A stretch of 64,000 nt of DNA from JACQFV01 sp964593585 (GTDB lineage: Bacteria; Zixibacteria; MSB-5A5; WJJR01), in NCBI GenBank assembly GCA_964593585.1, contig CAZQIZ010000003.1, positions 129,807 through 193,806 on the forward strand, in the 5' to 3' direction. Position numbers and translations under genes: made by a program. Position 1 is the first letter of the stretch. Every line of letters starts with the position of its first letter. Below the pieces are notes generated by a model. It saw only the letters and a program-made list of their open reading frames with translations. It ran no database searches and was not told the origin of the DNA. Shown here piece after piece: positions 25,780 through 35,408 of this stretch.

Positions 25780-27060
25780 TCAACGTTGACCGCCGAGACG
25801 GTTGAAGAACCACCAGGAGAATCGCGCGATCAGACGAAAATCCGATTCGTCCCCGGCAAACGTGGACATCGTCTTGATGTCCTGCGTCAGAAACTGCGCT
25901 TCCAGATCAAGCGTCGATTGCGGCATCCACTGCCAACGCACCCCGCCCCAAACCGACGCTTCCATGTTTGCTTCATCCTGCTCTTCGATTAGTTCATAGG
26001 ATGAGTAGTGCGAGCCGCCGCGGATTGTCCAGCGGTCGTTCAGCGGATACATGGCGTCGCCGGAGATCCCAATGGTCGAGCCGGCGGCCCCGCCCTTGCC
26101 ATGCAGCATGAGCGCAAAGTAGCGGTGCGAGACGCCCAGATCGAGACGTTGGGAGTTGTCCTCGCCCAGTTCGACCAGCGCGCCGCCCACGGTCACTGTC
26201 CAGTTCGGATTGACGCGATACAGGAGCCGCAGACGCCCCTCGGTGTAATCCGATTCGCCAAAGACCCAGAAAATCGAGTTGTAAGCGATGCTGGGACGGC
26301 GGAAGCGGAATTGCCCCTGCAGACTGACCTGCCGTGAGGCATCCCAGCGCGCCGACAGGTGCGCGCGCTGCAATCGCATGCGCGGCTCGTCGTAGATCAG
26401 ATTGGCATAGAGCGAGCCGAAACGCGGGATCGACCGGCGCCAGTCCAGCCCGAATTCGCGGGCCGCCAGGTTGTCGACTTCGGTGTCGCCGTAGTGGCGG
26501 ATGCGGCGAATTTCATGGTAACTGAGAAACATGGTGCCGAGTGTCTGGCAACGTCGTCCCAGACGCGCCCCGACCGCGTGGCCCTCATCGAAATCGGTCG
26601 GCTTGAACCGGCCGTCCTCGGGCGCCAGCGAACCGAGATAACCGCCGACCTCCCAGCCCTTCCACACCCGGACATCCGCCGAGGCGCCGTCGATGGCCAG
26701 CGAGCGCGCGGGCCAGCTGATGCGGTGACGTCCCAGCGTGGCATCGGCGGACCCGGCGATCTTCCGCCAGCGGGCGTAGAGGTCATAGACGCGGTAGTCA
26801 TCGACATTATCGCCCTGGCCGCGTGAATCAAAGCGCCCGCGCATGGTCGTTGCGATCTCGAGGTCCTGCTGCGCAATTCGTCCCAAACGCAGTCCGAGCG
26901 TGCCGCTGTTCTGCCAATGGCGCGTGTCGCTGCTGTCCGGTTCACTGCGCTCCCATAGATAACTGGACACGCCGACCCGTCCGGAGAGGACGGCGGCTTC
27001 GGATAGACCGACGAAACCCAGAAGCAAAAAGAGGGCAACGACGCAAAGCATGCGGTTCAT
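25780..27060 (-). CDS. Outer-membrane beta-barrel of the cytochrome cluster (porin-cytochrome conduit candidate)
   Basis: This is a 426-residue exported protein with signal peptide MNRMLCVVALFLLLGFVGLSEA, then alternating amphipathic strands rich in aromatic residues and Arg (YARWRKIAGSADATLGRHR, FGLDWRRSIPRFGSLYANL, RLRLLYRVNPNWTVTVGGAL), ending in SDFRLIARFSWWFFNRL. This is the look of a transmembrane beta-barrel. It is the first gene of the minus-strand cytochrome cluster. In porin-cytochrome conduits such a barrel sheathes a multihaem cytochrome across the outer membrane; that role here is inferred from position. GAGGGGG precedes the ATG by eight bases. Sequence identity to known conduit porins cannot be judged by eye. 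Confidence 0.8.
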   Translation of the reverse strand: MNRMLCVVALFLLLGFVGLSEAAVLSGRVGVSSYLWERSEPDSSDTRHWQNSGTLGLRLGRIAQQDLEIATTMRGRFDSRGQGDNVDDYRVYDLYARWRKIAGSADATLGRHRISWPARSLAIDGASADVRVWKGWEVGGYLGSLAPEDGRFKPTDFDEGHAVGARLGRRCQTLGTMFLSYHEIRRIRHYGDTEVDNLAAREFGLDWRRSIPRFGSLYANLIYDEPRMRLQRAHLSARWDASRQVSLQGQFRFRRPSIAYNSIFWVFGESDYTEGRLRLLYRVNPNWTVTVGGALVELGEDNSQRLDLGVSHRYFALMLHGKGGAAGSTIGISGDAMYPLNDRWTIRGGSHYSSYELIEEQDEANMEASVWGGVRWQWMPQSTLDLEAQFLTQDIKTMSTFAGDESDFRLIARFSWWFFNRLGGQR

Positions 27061-27445
27061 CGGATTCCCCCTCGATTGAGTGACCCTGCCATCCACCGGT
27101 TTTATCGGCGGCCCAAATCGGTCCGAGAACCAAGACCGCGTCAACAGTACATTTGTTGACAGAATCCGGCAACTATGAATGCCAGCTTTTGTCAGACTTG
27201 CATCGCGGATTGTGACAATCCGGTTTGAAGTTGTTCGGTTTGAGCGGCGGCTGGATGCACGCGCGAGCGGCGCGCCAGCGACACAATATAGGACCGGCAT
27301 GGTCGTATTGTCACGCCGAATCGGCAACGGCTCCCGCCCCGGGAGGCGGTGGCCCTTAGCAATTGCCGTTCAACAGTATCGCCGCGGTGCCGATACTCCA
27401 AGAAGTGAGTTACCGCGCGCCTCGGCGCGACGAAATGGGGCTGAC
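27061..27445. promoter_or_regulatory. Divergent control region of the cytochrome cluster and cNMP-kinase gene
   Basis: This 385-base region has no gene but holds two clear inverted repeats. GTCAACA-N7-TGTTGAC lies at 27140-27160, with a TTGACA at its right edge. CGGATTG-TGA-CAATCCG lies at 27206-27222. Either could bind a dimeric regulator controlling the cytochrome genes on the left or the sensor gene on the right. No convincing -10 box was found at ideal spacing. Confidence 0.5.
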
Positions 27446-28987
27446 ATGGCACAGCAGGACACCGGGCACATCGCCCTCCAGTCGGTCGAGATCTTTGAGG
27501 GACTGCCCGAAAGCATGCTGGGCGCGATCCGGGGCTTCATGGACCGTCGCGATTGCCCGGCGGGGACGGTGCTGTTCTCCGAGGGCGAGCGCGCCGATGC
27601 GGTTTTCTTCGTGCGCCAGGGCACGGTACAGATTCTCAAGACCAGCGGCGGCAAGTCGGAGGTTCTGGCCACGCGCGGGCGCGGCGAAGTGATCGGCGAA
27701 ATGGCGCTGTTCGACTCCACCCCGCGCTTTGCCACCGCGATTTGCGAGTCGGACTGCCAGGTGTTCGTGCTCTCCCGCGCCCGATTCTTCGAGCTGTTGC
27801 CGCAACACCCCAGCATCGCCGAACGGATCATGCGCATCATGAGCCAGCGCGTCCGCGAGGCCGACGTGCGGCGGCTGGACACACTGGAGGCGAAGACGCG
27901 GGAGTTGGAGAACGCCCGCCTTCGCCTGGAAGCGTCGCTGCGGTACCGGGAGCGGGTGCTGGCCTGCGCGCCTTACCCGATCATCGTCGCCGATCCGCAG
28001 AACCGGATCCAATTGGCCAATCACGCGGCCCAGCGCCTGTTCGGGCATCCGAACCGGCGCTCGCTGTGGGAGTGGTTGCAACCGGCCGATCCCGGCGTGG
28101 TCGCCGAGGCGCGCGCACGGCTGGAGGCCGGCCTGACCTGGAAATCGGAGCTCGAACTGGAGGGCGTCGACGGCGGGCAGATGTTCTGCACGGTCACCGC
28201 GGTTCCGATCGCCGACACGGGCGACGGACGCCCGGCGCGACTGTGGATCCTTGAGGATCAGGCCGAGATGCGCGCGCTGCAATCCCGGGCGCTGGACCGC
28301 GAGCGTCTGGCGCTCAAAGGCGAGATGGCCGGTGAAATCGCCCATGAATTGAACAATTACCTGGCCGTGCTGATGGGCAATGTCGAGCTCCTGCCGATGT
28401 TCATGGGCGGCGCGGTGCCGCCGCCGGCCGAGCGCGCGTTGGCCAACATCCAGCAGGCGCTCGCGCAGGTCGCCGTCTTTACCGACAACCTCCTGCGCTC
28501 ACGCCATCCAGCCGGGCAGAAGACCGAAATCCAACTCAATGAGTTCCTCGAAAATCAGATCGCCTTCCTCCGCCCGCAGAAACGGATGAAGAAGGCGGTC
28601 ATCCAAACGCAGTGGGCCGAGGGCATCCCGCCGCTGGAGTGCGACGCTTCGGGATTGCAGCAGGTCTTCTACAATCTGATGCTCAACGCCGCCGACGCGC
28701 TGGCCGAGGGCAATCTCGATCGTCACACCATCTATGTGTCGACTCGCTACGACGCCGAGCGCGAGTGCGCAATCTTCGTGGTCGAAGACGACGGCCCCGG
28801 GATTCCGCCGGACGTTTTGCCGCGCATGTTCAAGGAGCGTGTCTCCTCCAAACCGACCGGCCACGGATTCGGTCTCCTGACGATCGCGCGCATCATCCAG
28901 GAACACGGCGGCACGATCACCCCCGGCGCCCGCGCCGGCGGCGGCGCCCGCTTTGTCATCACGTTGCCGATCGGCCGGGCGCGCTAA
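27446..28987 (+). CDS. Hybrid sensor: cNMP-binding domain, PAS and histidine kinase
   Basis: This is a 513-residue soluble kinase. Residues 10-130 form a cyclic-nucleotide-binding/Crp-like fold (GTVLFSEGERADAVFFVRQGTVQIL, GRGEVIGEMALFD) without a helix-turn-helix. A coiled coil and a PAS domain (CAPYPIIVADPQNRIQLANHAA) follow. The kinase core has the phospho-acceptor His in GEIAHELNNYLAV, N-box NLMLNAADAL, VEDDGPGIP and GHGFGLLTIA. No membrane segment or receiver was seen. It is divergent from the cytochrome cluster, so control of electron-transfer genes is plausible but unproven; its partner regulator is not adjacent. The ATG at 27446 starts the Crp fold. Confidence 0.88.
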   Translation: MAQQDTGHIALQSVEIFEGLPESMLGAIRGFMDRRDCPAGTVLFSEGERADAVFFVRQGTVQILKTSGGKSEVLATRGRGEVIGEMALFDSTPRFATAICESDCQVFVLSRARFFELLPQHPSIAERIMRIMSQRVREADVRRLDTLEAKTRELENARLRLEASLRYRERVLACAPYPIIVADPQNRIQLANHAAQRLFGHPNRRSLWEWLQPADPGVVAEARARLEAGLTWKSELELEGVDGGQMFCTVTAVPIADTGDGRPARLWILEDQAEMRALQSRALDRERLALKGEMAGEIAHELNNYLAVLMGNVELLPMFMGGAVPPPAERALANIQQALAQVAVFTDNLLRSRHPAGQKTEIQLNEFLENQIAFLRPQKRMKKAVIQTQWAEGIPPLECDASGLQQVFYNLMLNAADALAEGNLDRHTIYVSTRYDAERECAIFVVEDDGPGIPPDVLPRMFKERVSSKPTGHGFGLLTIARIIQEHGGTITPGARAGGGARFVITLPIGRAR

Positions 28988-29004
28988 ATCATGGAGGTGA
29001 CCGC

Positions 29005-29349
29005 ATGGACCTGCTGTGGTACCTCATCCTGGCGCACCTGACCGGAGACTTTGCCCTGCAGTCCGACCGGATGGCGGCGGACAAGGCGCGATCGACGCGC
29101 GTATTGTCCGCCCACGTCATCGTGTACGTGGCCTGTGTGGCGCTGGCGATCTGGCAGTACACCCTTTGGAGCGGCGCGCTGCGGGCATCGCTGACCACCA
29201 TCGTTGCGGGACTGTCGGCAATCCTCGCGCTCCATTGGGCACAGGACTACATCAAGAGCCGCCGATTCCCCGATAGCCATCAGGCCTTCTACGCCGATCA
29301 GGTGCTCCATCTCCTCCAACTGTACGCCTTGAGGATGATCATCGTATGA
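29005..29349 (+). CDS. DUF3307 membrane protein
   Basis: This is a 114-residue protein with the DUF3307 hallmark at its N terminus (LAHLTGDFALQSDRMAADK), three hydrophobic segments, and a conserved His/Asp-rich C-terminal half (LHWAQDYIKSR, FYADQVLHLLQL). Function is unknown; other members are often found near SatD or regulatory ATPases. GGAGGTGA precedes the ATG by four bases. Its TGA overlaps the ATG of the following cyclase gene by four bases (ATGA), indicating one transcript with it and probably with the upstream kinase. Confidence 0.85.
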   Translation: MDLLWYLILAHLTGDFALQSDRMAADKARSTRVLSAHVIVYVACVALAIWQYTLWSGALRASLTTIVAGLSAILALHWAQDYIKSRRFPDSHQAFYADQVLHLLQLYALRMIIV

Positions 29350-32300
29350 GGCCCATGCCGTCCACTCCGGGGGTGGCGGCGCTGGTCGCCCGGCGATTGT
29401 GGGATTGGGACGAGGTCGCTCGTGTGCGCGACGTGCGCGGCGCCATCCTGTTTGCCGACATCGCCGGCTTCACACGTCTGACGGAGACGGCGCAAGCGCG
29501 CGACGGCACCCGCGGCATCGAAGAACTCACCAGACGACTCAACGCGCTTTTCAGCGACCTCGTCGATGCGGCGCACCAGTCGGGCGGCGACATCCTCAAG
29601 TTCGGCGGCGATGCCCTGCTGGCGGCCTTTGACGACACTCCGTCGGCCCCGGACGGATGGACGCGGGCGTTGCGGAGCGCGCACGCCATGCGGCACGTCG
29701 CGGCGCGTCATCGCCGGCGCTTGCGCACATTGAAGCTGCGCCTGGGGCTCGCCCATGGACCGTGGCGCGAAGGCGTGGCCGGCGACACCGCCGGCCGGCA
29801 GGAGCATTTCGTTTGGGGCGAGACCGTCACGCGCGCGATCGCCGCCGCCGACGCCAGCGCCGGACAGGTCTGCTGTTGGAGCAGAGGGCGGGCTCCGGCC
29901 GGCGCGGATCGCGCAACGGCTCGGCGGATCGGGCCTTCGCTCTATGAACTCCGCGACAGCGGCGCGGACGTCAGAGACATGCCACCCCCGCCGCGACCGC
30001 CCATCGACACGACCGGCCTGCTGCGCTTCGTGGGTGAGCCGTTGCGCGGGCTGGAGTCGCTGGCCGTCTTCGATCCGACACGAAGCACCGAGCATCGACG
30101 CGTCGCCGCCATGTTTGTCTGCTGGGAAAGCCCGGCGCTGCGCACCGACCTGGCGGTGGCGGCGCGCCAACTGGAATTCATTCTCTCCTGTGTGCAGGAG
30201 ACGGTTGTCGCCCACGACGGCCTTTGGGCGCGCAGCGACCCCGCCGGCGCCCGGCAGAAACTACTGCTCCTCTTCGGCGCAACCGCCAGCCGCACGGACG
30301 ACATCGACCGGGCTCTGCATTGCGCCGTCGCGCTGCATTCGCGGATGCGCGAGGCACAGCGGCCTGGCCGCGTCTGCGTGTGGGCATTGGGATCGCCGCC
30401 GGCACCGCATTGACGGGCTTCGTGGGAAACGTTTCCCGCCGCGAATTCACCGCCCTGGGCGAACAAGTCAATCTGGCCGCCCGCCTGTCGGCGCGTGCCC
30501 CTGCGGGGACGACGCTCGTCGACGCAATGGTCCGCGACGGGGCCACCGCGTACTGGTTCCGTCACGCCGGGACTATCCGTCTCAAGAACGTTCGGCGTCC
30601 GACGCCGGTCTTCGTTCCCACCCCGCCGGGGAGTGTCCGGAGCGCGTCGGACACCGACGAAATCGTGGAGCATCCCGACGCGATGCGGCGGCTTGTCGCC
30701 GCCTGGACGGGCAACGAGCGCGCCATCCGACTGGCGGTGGCGCCCGGCGCGGACTGGGGCCGATTCCTCCGCCAGTTCACTTCCGGATTGCACGCCGATG
30801 AACGAACCGACACAGTGCGCGTTGACCTGGGCGAATCGGAGAGCGCGCACCCGCTGGGAGGATGCCGTCTGCTTCTGCGTCGTTTGCTGGGCGCGCAGGC
30901 AGAGACGTTGCCCGAGGTGTGGCCCCCCGAGGTCCGCGGACTGCTGCGGGAACCGGGCGCCCCCAGCGGACGGCATCTCCCCTGGACGGATCCCGAAACC
31001 GCCGCCCATGCCATCGGCCGCCATTTGCAGACACTGCGGTTGCCCGCGACGCTTGTCATCGTGCAGGGATACGAAGCCGCCGGCGTGCTCGATCGACTTG
31101 TGATCAGACATTTGGCCGCGACGTGTCCGCCGCGGTGGATACTGATCGATGGCGGCGGCAGCCCCGTTGACGCGGACACGGGCACCGTCATCCCTCTCGG
31201 ACCGCTGCCCGCCGAAGAGTTCGCTGAATTCATCGGCAATCTCTTATCGCCGGACCGGCCGGCCCGGGATCTGAAGGCATTTCTGCTGACGCGGTCGCAG
31301 GGGATGCCGCGTCTGGCGCGCCAGTTCTTTGTCTCGCTGCAGCGCACACAGGCGGTGACTCGTTCGCCCGGTCGGCGGGGGGTCTGGCACTTGCGAGACC
31401 TGGCCGCCGCGCGAATTCCCGACGGTCTGCGCGCCTATTACCTGCAGGGCTTCGACCGGCTGCCGTCGCCGGCAAAGGCGGCGGCGCGGGCAATCGCCCT
31501 TTGGGGTCCCTCGGCGCCGGTCGACGGGGTCGCAATGCTGTGCACCGACATGTCGCCGGCCGACGTGCGCGAGGCGATCGCGCTGCTGCAATCGCGGGGA
31601 TTGATCGAATGTCTCGATTGCGGGGAGGGGCGGCGGGTGGCCTTCCTCGACCGCGGATGCCGCGAGGCGGTCTATTCCTCCACGTCACACGAACTGCGCG
31701 AACGGTGGCACCGACAGATTGCGGCGGCGCTGCGCGCCGCGTCCCATCCGGATCCCGGGGTCATCGGCGATCACCTGTATGCCGCCCGGCAGCCGCAATC
31801 GGCACAGTGGCTGGCGCGCGCGGCCAGACGGGCCACCCGCCATTGGATGCTGGAGAAGGCGTCCACCTGGACCCGCCGGGCGCTCCTGGCGTCACAGGGC
31901 CGCTTCGACGACGCTTCCACCATACGACTGCCGCGCCGCCCGCTCACCGCTCGCGAGGTTGGTCTGTTCGATGATTGGGCGAGACTGCTGGCTTTGCGCG
32001 GACGGTACGACGAGGCCCGCGACCTGCATCAGGGTCTGTCATCCCTCGCCGTCCGGGCCGGCGAATACGGACGTGCGGCCCATCATCGCTTGGAAGCCGC
32101 GCGCATGGATTGGTATGCCGGCCACTATGACCGATCCGGCCGCGAGGCCCGTGCGATCCTGCGCGATGTCCGCCGCCCGCAGGACACTCGGCTGACGGCG
32201 CAGGCGGCCTACCTCTACGGCGAAACCTGCCGACGCACCGGACGATCGGCCGCGGCGCAGCGGGCGCTCGAGCAGGCGCGTGACCTGCTCCGCGACGCGC

Positions 32301-33382
32301 AAAGCCCCGGTTTGCTCGCCGATGCGCACAATGCGCTCGGTCTGCTCCACTGGGGATGCGGCCGTCTGTCGGAGGCGCGCCGTTGCTTTGAGCAATCATG
32401 GCGCGCGCTGAGCCGTCGCGGCGACCCGGCCCGCCGCGGCCAAGTGGCCAACAACCTGGGTATTCTGTTTGAGGAGATGGGCTTGTTACTCAATGCCCGT
32501 CGCCACTACGCCCGGGCCTTCGCGATATTTGACCGCATCGGCATCCGCCGGCACCGCGCCTACAGCCTGGGCAATCTCGCCAACCTCTATCGCCATGGCG
32601 CGTCGTACGAGCAGGCGCGCGCGGCGTATGAGGAAGTCGAAACAGAGCTGCGCGCCATCGGCGAAGGCCACGCGGCCGCCTATACCGCCGGCAACCTGGG
32701 CGACCTCGCGCGCGACTTCGGCGACTGGACCGAGGCGCACCGCCGCTACGAGCAGGCGCTCCAATTTGCGCTGAAGTCGGGCGATGAGGAGCTCAAGGCC
32801 GAGTGCCAGGTGCGGCGGGCGCATCTCCACTGGTTGGCCGGTGTCACACGGCCGCTGCCGCGGCTGTTGCGCAGCGCCGCCGTGGCGGCGCGCCGTGCCA
32901 ATTCGCGCGAGTTTGCGCTCTACGCCGCGCTGCTTGACGCCGAACGAGTCACGATGACCGGCGACGCCGCCGGAGTCCAACAGACCTGGGACCGATTGTT
33001 GGACGAAGCCCGCGCCGTTGGCCTGGCCTACTACGTGCTCTGGGCCTGGCATGGACGGCTTCGCGGCCGCTTCAAAGACGCCGCCTGTCGCGCAACGGCC
33101 ACGGAACTCCGGCAGGCGCTGCGGTGGGCACGACAGACCGGTTACCGCTGGTGGGAATTGCGGTTGGCGGTTCTGGGCGCACAATCCGTCCGTGCTGAAG
33201 GCCTGCGCGCCGCCTGCCGCCTGCGGGCGATCGCGCTGATCGGCAACATCGCCGCCGGCATCGGCGACCCGCAGATTCGCGCCCGGTTCGTTCAGTCTCC
33301 CCTGGTCGCAGAACTCGGAAGCGACGAGATCGGGCGGTTCATCGCGCCCGACGCCTTCTCCCAAGTTCAACCACGGATGTGA
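29346..33382 (+). pseudogene. Soluble-adenylyl-cyclase-like protein (two cyclase domains, NTPase-like, TPR), frameshifted
   Basis: The first frame (29346-30413) has a class III cyclase domain with metal Asp and catalytic segments GAILFADIAGFTRL and GGDILKFGGDALLAAF, then the start of a second domain (RRVAAMFVCWES). Near 30365 the reading continues one base back as RLRVGIGIAAGTALTGFVGN and EFTALGEQVNLAARL, the end of the second cyclase domain. An NTPase-like region follows whose P-loop position reads VAPGADWGRF, without GKS/T. About 600 residues of TPR repeats reach 33382. Repaired length is about 1345 residues, the order seen in ADCY10-type cyclases. The second domain lacks the first metal Asp, as usual for pseudo-paired domains. 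It is either inactivated by a one-base deletion or an assembly error. Confidence 0.82.
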
Positions 33383-33474
33383 ACCCCTCGCCCGCGGGGC
33401 CCGGGGCGCTCACCGCATTACGAATTAACCGATCATCAATGGCGGCGTACGACCCGGGCAGCGGGACTGTCGGT

Positions 33475-34071
33475 CTAACTGATCCCGTACTTGGAGAAGT
33501 GATGAATCGAGAAGCTGACCTGGCCGCCCGCAACGGTGCAGGTCTCCTGCAGTTCCCAACGTCCTGTCGACGGGTTCCACCAGAAGAGCCGCAGTTGGTC
33601 GCCATCGGGACGGCTTGTCTCAAGCGACAAGCGCGCCGGCGTGCCGAAGATCAGGCCGTCAGGAGCAAAGTCAATGATGGTCGCCTCGCCCCACGGCGTC
33701 TGGAGCTGCGCCGCGTTCATGACGATGAGGGCATCGTCGGCAAGCGCCGCCGCCGGAACATCCAGACTGGCAGTCAGGCCGCCCAGATCGACGCTGAGCA
33801 CTCCCCCGTCCGTGCCAACCAGCAGCATGTCCAGCGCGCGAAGCACCCCGCTGAGCAACTTGGCGGAACCGCCGGAGTCGGGCGCGAAGAGACCATCGCC
33901 GTAAATCTGGTCGACGTGCTGCAACGCGTCGGCGCCCGCGCCGGGAACGGGCGACGTGGGTTGATCACTGCACCCTGACAGCAGAAAGACGCTGGCGACG
34001 AAGGCGGCGACAAATGTCGCGCCGACAAACCACCGGCCGGCTCTTTGCCACGGGTTGCGATTTCGCCTCAA
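33475..34071 (-). CDS. Lipoprotein with ZU5-like beta domain
   Basis: This is a predicted lipoprotein of about 198 residues: basic N terminus, hydrophobic stretch FVGATFVAAFVASVFLLSGC with lipobox, then a Ser/Pro linker. The C-terminal half resembles ZU5-type beta-sandwich domains of FCB-group surface proteins (LDVPAAALADDALIVM, IDFAPDGLIFGTPARL, FWWNPSTGRWELQE, SIHHFSKYGIS). The start is uncertain. A GTG at 34095 is in frame, but a strong AAGGAGG lies inside that extension just before a TTG at 34071, which gives a normal lipoprotein signal and is preferred. No function is known. It is followed by a short gene-free stretch and the convergent cyclase. Confidence 0.65.
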   Translation of the reverse strand: MRRNRNPWQRAGRWFVGATFVAAFVASVFLLSGCSDQPTSPVPGAGADALQHVDQIYGDGLFAPDSGGSAKLLSGVLRALDMLLVGTDGGVLSVDLGGLTASLDVPAAALADDALIVMNAAQLQTPWGEATIIDFAPDGLIFGTPARLSLETSRPDGDQLRLFWWNPSTGRWELQETCTVAGGQVSFSIHHFSKYGIS

Positions 34072-34209
34072 ACGGACCTCCTTGGTTACGACCACTTGTG
34101 CTGCTTGCTGCGTTCAGCAGACATCCGGGGCTCATGCAACCAGTTTGCCCAGTCTGACACAATTCTGAACAACGCAGGGAGTCGAACGAAATCAACCGCT
34201 TAGAGTCCG

Positions 34210-34264
34210 ATTTCCCGACGGTCTGTGCCCAATTCGCACAGACCGGGGCGGCCAGGTCGGGATT
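34210..34264. repeat. Nested inverted repeats in intergenic DNA
   Basis: GGTCTGTGC at 34220-34228 and GCACAGACC at 34236-34244 form a perfect nine-base stem with a seven-base loop. Flanking TCCCGAC and GTCGGGA could extend the fold around an internal bulge. It lies in the roughly 250 bases between the lipoprotein gene and the end of the flavin operon. There is no T-tract after the inner stem, so a simple terminator is unlikely; it could be a structured RNA element or a protein site. Confidence 0.4.
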
Positions 34265-34323
34265 TCTGAGGGAGACGCCCCACACCAGTGTGGGCGCCGC
34301 CCAATTCCTGCATGAGGCGGTCG

Positions 34324-34824
34324 TCAACGCCCGGACAGGGCGCTCGCGGAGTCTGAACGAGGGGTCAGCGAATGCCAGAGGACTGAAAACGACATGAGCA
34401 AATAGCCAATCACCATCAGGACGGAACTGGGATACAAAAGCCAGACCATGCCATGCCACCCCGCCGCGATCAGCCACAATGAGCCGAATGTCGTTAGCAG
34501 TGACAACAATGTCTCAGCCGCCCAAAAGGTCTTCACACGGTCTGATCCATCGGTTATGGCATATAGCAGCGCGACAAGGAAGAACAAGGACCCCATACCC
34601 AGAAGATGCGTGTGGACAATCCCCAGCATCTCCGCCGTTGACTTGCCGAACTTGAGCTCTTCCTCGTTGCCGTGGTAATGATCGGAGATGCCGGATGCCG
34701 CCATGCCGGTATTGTGGTACACGAACGCCAATCCGGCGACATAACCGGCCAGACTGACCAGAATGAAGGCAGCGATGGTTACCCGGTACACTGCCGGCAG
34801 CGTCCGCAGTCGCAGCGCGATCAT
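34324..34824 (-). CDS. Histidine-rich four-helix membrane protein of the flavin operon
   Basis: This is a 166-residue protein with four hydrophobic segments (VTIAAFILVSLAGYVAGLAFVYHN, LLGMGSLFFLVALLYAI, ETLLSLLTTFGSLWLIAAGWHGMVW, SSVLMVIGYLLMSFSVLW). Conserved-looking His lie at helix ends (VYHNTG, SDHYHGNEEEL, GIVHTHLLGM, GWHGM), the pattern of a haem-b or quinone-interacting redox protein. No named family was recognised. Its ATG overlaps the stop of the FMN-binding gene by four bases, so it is the last member of the porin-ApbE-FMN operon. A role passing electrons to the flavoprotein is inferred from this context. Confidence 0.75.
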   Translation of the reverse strand: MIALRLRTLPAVYRVTIAAFILVSLAGYVAGLAFVYHNTGMAASGISDHYHGNEEELKFGKSTAEMLGIVHTHLLGMGSLFFLVALLYAITDGSDRVKTFWAAETLLSLLTTFGSLWLIAAGWHGMVWLLYPSSVLMVIGYLLMSFSVLWHSLTPRSDSASALSGR

Positions 34825-35408
34825 GGCGCCGGGCTCCCTTCCTGCAAGATCGCCGCCACTGCCAGAGCCTTGCGCACACCGACGTTGAGTGCGTTGACCG
34901 AGATCGTGGCGCCGGTGATGTTGACGATGTCGCGATTGATCCGCAACGGCGACTCCAGCGACTTCCCGCGGTACTGTTTCAGAAATCTAGTGTGCCGTAT
35001 CTCGCCGCCGCGGCTTTCGCGGTAGACCAGCACGCGGACATCGACGATCCGCAGCGTGGTGTCGATCCCGGCCATGTAGGTGATGGGACGGTACTTACCC
35101 TTCTCCTCCCCCACCACCGCCCAGCCAAGGGGTTGGCCGGCCTCATAGATGCGGTAGAAGACAAACGCGGTGTCACGGATCTCCCAGCCCAGACGGGCGC
35201 GCAAATCGGCGGCGATGGCCGGTTCGACACGCAGGAGCCCGGGTTGCGCCGAGTCCGCATCGGGAAAAATCGCCGCCAGCGCCTCCGCCTCCGAGGCCAG
35301 CACTTCGACCGTGCCGATCTCCTCCTCAGTGGGCGGCTCCTCCCCCGACGACGCCGTCGCGGTCAGCAGTACAGCAAGCGTCACAACCCAGGACCAACGG
35401 CGCGTCAT
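34821..35408 (-). CDS. Exported FMN-binding domain protein (covalent flavin carrier)
   Basis: This is a 195-residue exported protein with signal peptide WVVTLAVLLTATASSGEE and an FMN-binding domain of the RnfG/NqrC type. The flavinylation site is visible as NITGATISV, where the Thr after GA normally receives FMN by a phosphoester bond. Upstream segments GWAVVGEEKGKYRPITYMAGID fit the fold. The adjacent upstream gene is the ApbE flavin transferase that would make this link, and the coding regions overlap by four bases. It is likely a periplasmic one-electron carrier. Confidence 0.9.
   Translation of the reverse strand: MTRRWSWVVTLAVLLTATASSGEEPPTEEEIGTVEVLASEAEALAAIFPDADSAQPGLLRVEPAIAADLRARLGWEIRDTAFVFYRIYEAGQPLGWAVVGEEKGKYRPITYMAGIDTTLRIVDVRVLVYRESRGGEIRHTRFLKQYRGKSLESPLRINRDIVNITGATISVNALNVGVRKALAVAAILQEGSPAP

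Noticed and set aside
30355..30375. Programmed -1 frameshift in the cyclase gene
   Set aside because: No slippery X-XXY-YYZ heptamer was seen at the junction; a one-base deletion or error explains it more simply.
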